A DNA stretch of 64,000 nt from positions 20,834,047-20,898,046 of the forward strand of contig OZ022593.1 of the NCBI GenBank assembly GCA_963669155.1. The letters run 5' to 3'. The stretch comes from Arbacia lixula. Taxonomy: Eukaryota > Echinodermata > Echinoidea > Arbacioida > Arbaciidae. Positions 55,767 through 64,000 of the stretch are shown piece by piece; position 1 is the first letter of the stretch; the number at the start of each line of letters is the position of its first letter. The notes below the pieces were generated by a model. That model saw only the letters and a list, made by a program, of their open reading frames with translations. It made no database searches and was not told the DNA's origin. The position numbers and the translations under genes are program-made.

Positions 55767-57091
55767 GTAGGAGGGTGGGAGGATAGTGGCATGCTGTGTC
55801 TGTGTGTGAATGTACCATCAGACTGCTATTTCTACCTGTGATGGGTGCTTTAGTAGGAGGGTGGGAGGATAGTGGCATGCTGTGTCTGTGTGTGAATGTA
55901 CCATCAGACTGCTATTTCTACCTGTGATGGTGTGCTTTAGTAGGAGGGTGGGTGGATAGTGGCATGCAGCGTCTGTGTGTGAATGTACCATCAGACTGCT
56001 ATTTCTACCTGTGATAGCTGCTTTAGTAGGAGGGTGGGAGGATAGTGGCATGCAGCGTCTGTGTGTGAATGTACCATCAGACTGCTATTTCTTAGGGTGG
56101 GAGGATAGTGGCATGCTGCGTCTGTGTGTGAATGTACCATCAGACTGCTATTTCTACCTGTGATGTGTGCTTTAGTAGGAGGGTGGGAGGATAGTGGCAT
56201 GCTGCGTCTGTGTGTGAATGTACCATCAGACTGCTATTTCTACCTGTGATGTGTGCTTTAGTAGGAGGGTGGGAGGATAGTGGCATGCCGCGTCTGTGTG
56301 TGAATGTACCATCAGACTGCTATTTCTACCTGTGATGTGTGATTTAGTAGGAGGGTGGGAGGATAGTGGCATGCTGCGTCTGTGTGTGAATGTACCATCA
56401 GACTGCTATTTCTACCTGTGATGTGTGCTTTAGTAGGAGGGTGAGAGGATAGTGGCATGCCGCGTCTGTGTTTGAATGTACCATCAGACTGCTATTTCTG
56501 TCTGTGATGGGTTCTTTAGTAGGAGAGTGGGAGGATAGTGACATGCTGCGTCTGTGTGTGAATGTACCATCAGACTGCTATTTCTACCTGTGATGTGTGC
56601 TTTAGTAGGAGGGTGGGAGGATAGTGGCATGCTGCGTCTGTGTGTGAATGTACCATCAGACTGCTATTTCTACCTGTGATGGGTGCTTTAGTAGGAGGGT
56701 GGGAGGATAGTGGCATGCTGTGTCTGTGTGTGAATGTACCATCAGACTGCTATTTCTACCTGTGATGGGTTCTTTAGTAGGAGAGTGGGAGGATAGTGGC
56801 ATGCTGCGTCTGTGTGTGAATGTACCATCAGACTGCTATTTCTACCTGTGATGTGTGCTTTAGTAGGAGGGTGGGAGGATAGTGGCATGCCGCGTCTGTG
56901 TGTGAATGTACCATCAGACTGCTATTTCTACCTGTGATGAGTGCTTTAGTAGGAGGGTGGGAGGATAGTGGCATGCCGCGTCTGTGTGTGAATGTACCAT
57001 CAGACTGCTATTTCTTAGGGTGGAAGGATAGTGGCATGCCACGTCTGTGTGAATGTACCATCAGACTGCTATTTCTATCTGTGATGGGTGC
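55767..57091 (+). repeat. 86-bp minisatellite, about 16 units
   Basis: The unit starts GTAGGAGGGTGGGAGGATAG, continues GGCATGC.GCGTCTGTGTGT, then CATCAGACTGCTATTTCTAC, and ends GTGTGCTTTA. Units are 86-87 bases, so reading frames shift and no protein repeat is encoded. Variants include TGTGTC/TGCGTC, GGCATGCTG/GGCATGCCG and GGTGGGAGG/GAGTGGGAGG. Two units share the same internal loss of about 17 bases (TTTCTTAGGGTGG at 56089 and 57011). Confidence 0.95.
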
Positions 57092-57099
57092 TTGCATGA

Positions 57100-57390
57100 T
57101 AATATGGCTGATGATGGATAGAGGTGTTGTGTTGAAGTGGCTGGCAACTGTGACTGGAAATATGAAGGTTACTGGTTCAATACTCTCAACAGCAATTGTG
57201 TTTTCCTGCAGAATACCTCATTCACATTGCTGCTCTCCACCCAGGAGTACAAATGGTTACCTACCACAAGGAGAATGATTATGTGAATGAGCTTCGCCCA
57301 GCACCACTAATAATGCACGGACAAGGGAAACTCCCCAGGCAGTGGAGATGGTGCACATGTATGCATGATATGTTAATGTGACCTGTGACC
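57100..57390 (+). mobile_element. tRNA-derived SINE
   Basis: The head has AAGTGGCTGGCAACTGTGAC (A-box-like) and TACTGGTTCAATACTCTC (B-box-like). The core is CAGAATACCTCATTCACATT, then CACCCAGGAGTACAAATGGT. The tail is GATTATGTGAATGAGCTTCG to GTGGAGATGGTGCACATG. The core resembles SINEs known from sea urchins and related deuterostomes, as far as I can recall. It inserted directly after the minisatellite. A truncated relative is at 22683-22810. Confidence 0.7.
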
Positions 57391-57913
57391 CCTGCGGTGA
57401 GGGTTTGTACTTTCTCCCCATTTCTGCATGTACCAATACTTTGACAGGGGGTAGTACGTTTCACATCAAATTTTGAAGACTCCCTTTGAGCCTGAAATCT
57501 AGCTTGACAGATTTTTATTGCATTCAACTTTCATTCTATAGAATACTTATCTAACAATTAAACACATGAAGCATTCATCTTGCCCTCTTATCTTGTTCCT
57601 GCATTGGCCATGATTTCTATTGGGTTGATAGGTTCAACCATCAGAGTCTAATTGACAACTCTCCTTTGACAAGATGGAATCTCTCAGTGTATCTTGATGT
57701 GGTACCTTACATGGTCTACTATGGGTAGTAAGTTTGACAATTGAAATCTACTTACATGACATGTGGTACATTTACCCCCTATATCAAATGGAACCTCCTA
57801 TTGTTTTACTTCCCACAGACGCAAACAGAAGCTTCAACTGTTTCAGATTAAGGCATTAAGCAATTTAGAAATTGTGTTAGCGAGTGTTTCAAGGTCAGTA
57901 CTATTGCATGTCG
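57391..57913. other. Non-coding stretch, no gene seen
   Basis: Unique AT-rich sequence with no recognised feature. Confidence 0.5.
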
Positions 57914-58121
57914 TAGCCTGATATCCAGGCTGTTAGACATATCTAATCCATATTATCACAACTATACATTCAGGTCTAGTACTGTCGAGACTAATCATCA
58001 TCTTCTTGCTGTATACCTCACAAGTCAAAGAAGAACTTCAGAGTGATTAGGATACTGTAGCCATGACCCGCGTGTGAAAGGTTGATGATTAGAAATGCTA
58101 TACAGCCTTAAAAACAGGCTA
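57914..58121. mobile_element. MITE family B, copy 5
   Basis: TAGCCTGATATCCAGGCTGT at the left and ATACAGCCTTAAAAACAGGC at the right. It includes CAGGTCTAGTACTGTCGAGA. Confidence 0.7.
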
Positions 58122-58159
58122 GACCGTGGAGGTTCCCGCCATCGACAGGGTCTCTATAA

Positions 58160-58330
58160 ATACTAAAGGCCAACGCAGACGACACGATCCGATTAGTCGC
58201 ACGACTCTGCGACTGGCTGAATCGCAGGACCCGGTCATTGCATTTGTACAAGAATATGACGTCACATTTCCAGTCGGAGGCCCTTCAAGTGCAGAATCAT
58301 GGTCAAATCGTGGGGTGTGTAGTGTCCTGT
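58160..58330. mobile_element. Possible half of a MITE with TATA and CRE words
   Basis: CTATAAATACTAAAGG is followed by CCAACGCAGACGACACGATC, CGATTAGTCGCACGACTCTG and a perfect TGACGTCA at 58257-58264. The CG-rich start looks like the end of a DNA element, but I do not see its inverse nearby, so one end may be lost. A TATA word plus CRE could also give promoter activity. Confidence 0.35.
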
Positions 58331-58672
58331 AGCCGTGACGTTGATTGTGAGCAGCAATAATACCGTGACTCACTCCCTCTCGTCCGGCACATTCCCAGCT
58401 GTGCAACTCAAACACAGATTATCAGAGGAAGGCAAAACTTTCCCCCAAATAAAACTCGCTGAGAGTGCCCCCTCCCACGTTCAGTTTGTGTTCATCTTGT
58501 TCCTCTAGACCACACACTCTCTCTGTACAGTGCCCTGGATCTACTTTATACGCTCTATGTTGTTACACGTCTGTCTATCTGTCTTTGACTGTTGCTCCTT
58601 GTTATCTTCTTCATACACGGACTCATAAAGCGTATTAAGTCCTCAAACACCAGTGAGGCATCCATGTTGCAT

Positions 58673-58810
58673 ATACGTTTTCAATTATTGTAACTTACCA
58701 TCAATGGTAACTACCATGACATTATGTGCAATAATAAGAGCTTATTGGCTGTTGCCACGGTAGTTACCATTGAAGGTATGTTGCATAATTGAAAGCCTAT
58801 ATGCAACATG
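58673..58810. mobile_element. MITE family C, copy 2
   Basis: CATGTTGCATATACGTTTTC at the left, ATTGAAAGCCTATATGCAAC at the right. TTACCATCAATGGTAACTAC and CACGGTAGTTACCATTGAAG make the inner hairpin. It is about 75-80 percent like the copy in JNK intron 4. Confidence 0.75.
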
Positions 58811-60454
58811 GCCCTGGTATCATATAAACATACAAATTGCAGGAATTAGATAGCAGAGGAAGAGTTTCAGACGAGTACACAGATGTTTTCATTGTCATAA
58901 TTTATTCGGCATTTCATGTACAACACAAAGCACTTGTAAATAAAAAGCACGAATTATTCAAAACAGTAGTGACACATATTTGTATGGGTTGTATGCAAGC
59001 AAATGGGCTCCTAGGGGAGTTCATACATCCACTCATCCAGCCGCCATTCCAAAAACAAGTTTTATGTGTTTCATCATATTGATTTCTACAGTCATTTATC
59101 CACAAACTGCTATTCACATTTTATGGCCCACATTCTATCAAAAGCAAGAATTAGACTTCAACCAATCTTATTTGTCTCTATGAATCTATTTTGAAACTTC
59201 TTTTCCTTAGTTCGACCACTGAATAGTGGATTCGGACCGTGAAGTTAGTTTAATATACCATTTCGTTATGTCTGCACATTTTATGCCGCCGTTTAAACAG
59301 TAAGTCACTAATTGTAACCCCAAAGCTTATCCCAGACGATTGGGTCTACGGAACGACACGATACCCACTCCCCCACCCACTATCGTTATCGCAACAATCG
59401 ATCGGCTGCCCTTCAATCACAACCGATTTGTGACTGAGGCGAGCTAAGCTGGCTGCTGGTCTGACTCACGAGACGGAGCGGACGTGTGTCGGTCGCCCGC
59501 ACCTGTCCCGTTGGTAATTGTCACCTGCCCGATGGGTCGGGGGAATCACTGCAACAAACGAGTTGGCACGGGGGAGGGGGCGCCCGGCAGGATGGGGGGG
59601 GGGGGGGGGGGTTATTATGACTGGCACCTGGGAGGGGGCTAAGAGGGAGGGAGAGGGTGTGCTGAATAGTCGCTGCTTCGTCATGCTCGGGGTTCAGCCT
59701 AAGCTCGTCCAGTCAGCCTAAGTAAGGGATTATCCTCATTAGTAAGGTAAATACTTGCTTTCCTTTATATTCTCATTAATTATTGCCATTATGACGAGAA
59801 CAGTCACTGCTGTCTCACGTTCTTTGAACACGGAACGAAATTGTGTTAGCGTTTGCAGAAACGGGGAGGGTAGAGAGGACAAGAAAAATAAGAACTCTCG
59901 GCAAGACAAGACACGTGGAACACAAGAGGACACAATGAATATAACAAATACAATTATTGATAGAAACAGATAATGAAAGAGAGAAGTAATAGATACGCAA
60001 AGTGACATGGAATGTAGAAGTAAGGAGAGGGGGAAATAGGGAAAACAAAGTGGACGAGAGAGAGAAATGGGTTGGCTCACATGTCAATGTGTTGCTGAAG
60101 GAAACATTTAAACCGTTTAAAAATCACAATAAGCTGTTCTTCTTTCATCACCAGGTAACAAAACAAGTCATGTAGTCTGTTACCTCACCACACACCATGC
60201 TAGCTGTAATTGCTCATCAATTCTGCGAACATGAGTAGACAATACGGAAAGCAGTAAACCAAAATTACCTCTTTAATTAATCTCGATTTTCCCATCTCGA
60301 TGAGTGACCAGTTTATGATTGGGACTGCGAGTTCCAGCTTCAGTACTTTGAATAGGTTTAACAGTGGAGTCTTTGTCTATGACTAAACGTAAAGAGTGTG
60401 ATGCTGGTGTCATACAAATAATAGACATGGAAGGAAGGCAATGTGGCATGTAAA
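58811..60454. other. Non-coding stretch with a GC-rich patch
   Basis: No gene seen. A GC-rich patch at about 59400-59720 includes an 18-base G run at about 59595 and CGATCGGC/CGCCCGC words. It could be regulatory, but no motif decides this. Confidence 0.45.
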
Positions 60455-60611
60455 AGAGAGAGACAGAGAGACAGAGAGAAGAAGGAGGGAGGGAGGGAAT
60501 GAGAGGGAGGGAGCAGTGTGTGTATGTGTGTGTGTGTGTTTGGGAGAGAGAGACAGACATACATACATAGACAGAGAATGAGGAATAGAGATAAAGAGAA
60601 AAAGAAAGATA

Positions 60612-60669
<58 letters not shown>

Positions 60670-60875
60670 GGGGTAGAGATAGAGAGAGAGACAGACAGAC
60701 AAACAGATAAAGAAGGAGATAGACAGAGAAGGAGGTAGAAAGAGAGAGAGAGAGAAAGAGAGGGGGGGAGATAACGAGACAGAAAGAGACAGGAAGATAG
60801 AGAGAGAGAGACAGGCAGACAGACATAGACAGAGCATGAGGAGGAGAGACAGTAAATGAGGAATAGAGATAGATA

Positions 60876-60936
<61 letters not shown>

Positions 60937-60945
60937 GAGAAGAAG
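60455..60945 (+). repeat. GA-rich purine block
   Basis: GAGA, GACA and GGGA repeats with pure (GA)n at about 60617-60661 and 60893-60932, plus a (TG)n run near 60518-60540. The Ser/Leu-rich frames opposite are compositional. Confidence 0.9.
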
Positions 60946-62176
60946 TGCAATGCCACCTAAATAGTTGAACTACATAGATTGCAACCAGCTGGGACCAGAT
61001 GAGAAGTCTCCAAAATGGCGTTGAACATCCGTCTAAGCGGAACGGCCAAACTTCCCTTTAAATCTAAGACACCTGTAGGATTGTGATACTTGTCAAGAAA
61101 GGCAGGCGGAGATAACAACCACTAATTAGCTTTTAATAATTGTGCTGAAAAGGATTCTACGAAAGATTTATGCTCCAGAGAGTAGTAAAATGATAACCTG
61201 CCTTGAGCATTATCTCGCCTTGGCGAAAGAATCATGTTTGCAATGTTTCGCAATAAGTGTATTTGTTAGGAAACATCATAATATATCTAATTTGAACTTG
61301 GGTAATAATGAAAGATTGTTGCGCAAGTATATCCCTGTTAATACATTAAAGGCCACGCAGCATATACATTAAAGGCGTCGAAAGATTGGGTGAATGTTAT
61401 TTTTCAAAATGTGAGAGAAAGTGTGACATGAATTGAAAAAGAGGCTGGAACCAGACAATGACAACAGAAACGAACGTGATGAAAACAGAAAAGCAACAGG
61501 AAAGTGGGTGTTCTGAGGGCACCCGTTTGCCCTCATATCAGTGAGCTTGTTTGATTTCTGTTGTAAAGGCTGTTCAGGGGAAACCCCATCAACCAAACAA
61601 CGTTAAACCTTTACGCTCCATTCAGGCATTCTAAACTGGTAATACACACAACGTCCTCATGGCAGTACGGGGTCTGGCAGAGAACTCTATTCTGGCCCCT
61701 TCTACAAATGTGATTTCATTCGTGTGTGGAACGCAGCCAAATCTCCACCAGCTTCGACAAATCTGTTTTCATTGAGCTCCCCAAAACACCGAGATTCCTT
61801 TAAAGGCCCTTGGCAGTCGGTCAAGTAGAAGGGGAGCCCCCTCATGTTCTGGCTACACCATTAGCCCGAGGATCAGGGTCACGTGGAAGCATGGGGGCGT
61901 CGGGCGGGGGCGTTACACGGGAGCTCCATGTCACTACAGACAATGCATGAGGGTCGTGTCGCCTGGAACGGTACCATGCCATCTGGGGTATATATCCCTT
62001 TGGCCTACAACACAATAGCTGATATTTAGGGGCTCGTGTTAAGTGTCAAGATAACAGTTTAGAATTGTCATTTCACGTTTGTATTAATCTTTCTGATTGG
62101 CTAGTATCCCCATCCCGATTCTGACACTGGGGACTCCACAATGGTGCCGTTTTACACCTCCTTACAACCCTAACCA
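60946..62176. other. Non-coding stretch, no gene seen
   Basis: Unique sequence with no domain-bearing frame. An open frame at 61142-61372 has no recognised similarity. Confidence 0.5.
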
Positions 62177-62350
62177 GGGTTGTTTCACCAAGCTGTTCGT
62201 AAGTTACGAACGACTTTACGAATGACTGGTGATCCCTTCTTGTGCTAAATCAGATTCTCAATTAACAAAGCGTGGTATCACATTTATTACAAGAAGGGAT
62301 AACCAGTCGTTCGTATAGTCGTTCGTAACTTACGAACAGCTTGGTGAAAC
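62177..62350. mobile_element. MITE family A, copy 3
   Basis: GGGTTGTTTCACCAAGCTGT at the left and ACAGCTTGGTGAAACC at the right, with the same GGTGATCCCTTCTTGTGCTA inner arm. It has a slightly decayed terminus. Confidence 0.85.
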
Positions 62351-62597
62351 CATGGACCTATCATGGATGGACTGCGCTCGGATAGACTTCCTTTGATCTA
62401 TGAGGTCCGCCGCCTCATAACAATTCAAGACATTCAGGTGTTTTAAACAATTAGCTGTATTTCTAATTAGGTAGTGCCTTCCTCTGAATAATAAAAGACA
62501 ATCTGTTTTGAGAAGCATGTCAACCGTTCAGCCTTCGCTGGGAGCTCGTAGCTGATCTATTTACACACACTGTGAATTAGTTTTGGGGTGAGCGAAG

Positions 62598-64000
62598 GGG
62601 AATTTTGAAAAAACTTGTAGAAAGAATTTGGTCCGTAACTTTTCCGGACACCTCCGCACACGAAATTGATATTGTTTCAATGAAAGATTAAACACTCAAT
62701 AAACAATTTACAAGATATTTTTAAGGAAATATGATTCGGAAATGTGCGATATGGAGGCATTTCTCTGGCATGTTTTCTACAGTATTCTCCTTTTATCACA
62801 AAAACGAAGCAACAATATAATCTAAAATTCACAGAATCGTATCTTTATAAGATGTAATACTACTGCACATGCACTTCAGTTCATGAAGTGGTTCTGAAAT
62901 CTTCTGCGCATACAGAATATATATTCCTCAAAATGCATCCGACATTTTGTCATGCTTGTTTGGCGGCGGATCTCCCTCGATCAAAGAGCCAAACGCGTCA
63001 AATATTCCATTGTGATATCAATGCACGCGACTGCTGTAGGAATAAATTACACTTCGTGCTGACTCCATTCCTTACACCTCTCTGGTGAAACACCCTACAT
63101 GGTTGTTTTTTCAGTCACGAAGAGCCCTGAGTAAGGGTTGGTGCATCATGGTTTGGTTAAGTTCAATTCATCTGAAGCGGCATTTAAATGGTTTGCTTGT
63201 ACTCGGAATGCTTGCCGCCCCTATGTTGGTAAATCCCAATGCAGTTTGGGCAAGAAATGCAACATAGACCCCCCCCCCCCCCCTCCCATCCAAGCTTCCC
63301 CCCTCCTTCTGCCTTGCATGCAGACGATGCCCTGTCAAGCACGCAGTGATTTGTAAATGTTTCATTAGCGATCAAATTCTGTTACGTACACAGGGGCCCC
63401 TTGCGTGTTACTGCCTGAAATTAACATATATGTCTAGTGAGTGCTTCACTATTAAATACCAGTTGTCTGTTGTAAGAATCTTTGTGACCTTCGCGAAGTG
63501 TCATACCAGGAAGGTGTTAGAACTGGAGTCGGCACGAAGAGTAATTTATTCCTACACCAGTCGCGTTCATAGATAGCACAATGGCATAATTGACGCAATT
63601 GGATCTTTGATCCAGTGGCGACCGCCGCCAAATATGCAAGACAAATTTTGGATGCATTTAGAGGAATATATATTCTGTATGCGCAGAAGATTTCAGAACC
63701 ACTTCATGTACTGAAGTGCATATGTAGTAGTAGAACGTCGTATAATCATGATAATGATACGATTCTATGAATTTCAGATTATATTTTTGCTTCGTTTTTG
63801 TGATAAATCAAGAATACTGTCGAAAATATGTCAGAGAAATTCCTTCATATCGCATATTGGGCAATCATATTTCCTTACAAATATCTTGTAAATCGTTTAA
63901 TGAGTGTTTCACCTTCCATGGAAACAACTTCGATTTCATGTCCGGAGATGTCCGAAAAAGTTACGGACCAAATTCTTTCTACGATTTTATCAAAATTTCC
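62598..64000. mobile_element. Large foldback element, cut by the window end
   Basis: The left arm 62598-63067 and right arm about 63520-64000 are inverse copies at roughly 80 percent identity. Paired words include GTAGAAAGAATTTGGTCCGT/ACGGACCAAATTCTTTCTAC, TATACAGAATAT-type words, and GGAATAAATTACACTTCG/CGAAGAGTAATTTATTCC. The spacer (63068-63519) has a C run at about 63270 and no gene. Pairing still holds at base 64000, so the true end lies outside the window. It is a long-arm DNA element or an inverted duplication. Confidence 0.8.

Noticed and set aside
55818-57278. Repeated open frames on both strands across the minisatellite
   Set aside because: The 86-base unit is not a multiple of three, so frames are broken from unit to unit. 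The frames are by-products.
60273-60956. A 227-codon minus-strand open frame
   Set aside because: Made almost entirely by the GA repeat (Ser-Leu repeats). Not a gene.

Overview
The window is animal nuclear DNA. It has long introns, GT-AG splice sites, many microsatellites, foldback MITEs and SINE pieces, and the palindrome TACATGTA is very common. The SINE at about 57.1-57.4 kb has a tail (ACCCAGGAGTACAAATGG) of a type I associate with echinoderm and hemichordate genomes. With the TACATGTA bias this suggests a deuterostome invertebrate, most likely an echinoderm. That placement is an inference.

One gene is certain: a c-Jun N-terminal kinase (JNK, MAPK8/9/10 family) on the + strand. Its ten coding exons run from the ATG at 35719 to the TAG at 50899. 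They join in phase into a 463-residue kinase with the glycine loop, catalytic Lys71, HRD Asp167, DFG 185-187 and the TPY activation motif 199-201. The first coding exon starts at an acceptor behind a long CT tract, so the transcript has upstream exons. The best candidate is 30042-30111, whose only open frame runs in phase into the ATG exon. A possible promoter and first exon (CRE, GC box, donor) lies at 6100-6365. The 3' UTR probably runs from 50900 to about 52.8 kb.

The most unusual feature is that JNK exons are surrounded by partial tandem copies of themselves. There are copies of the 3' ends of exons 2, 3 (three extra copies between TAG repeats) and 6, of the acceptor and start of exon 4, and four copies of the acceptor and start of exon 9. 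The candidate upstream exon also has a duplicated acceptor tract. One exon 9 copy keeps a good acceptor and an in-frame ORF, so it could be an alternative C-terminal exon. Introns 4 and 9 carry the same repeat array in opposite orientations and flank exons 5-9.

Layout: 1-30 kb has no certain gene (microsatellites, pyrimidine/purine blocks, MITEs, tandem repeats, a few candidate exons). 30-51 kb holds JNK and its upstream candidate. 51-55.7 kb is the 3' UTR and AT-rich flank. 55.8-57.1 kb is an 86-bp minisatellite. 57-64 kb holds a SINE, MITEs, a GA-rich block and a large foldback element cut by the window end.
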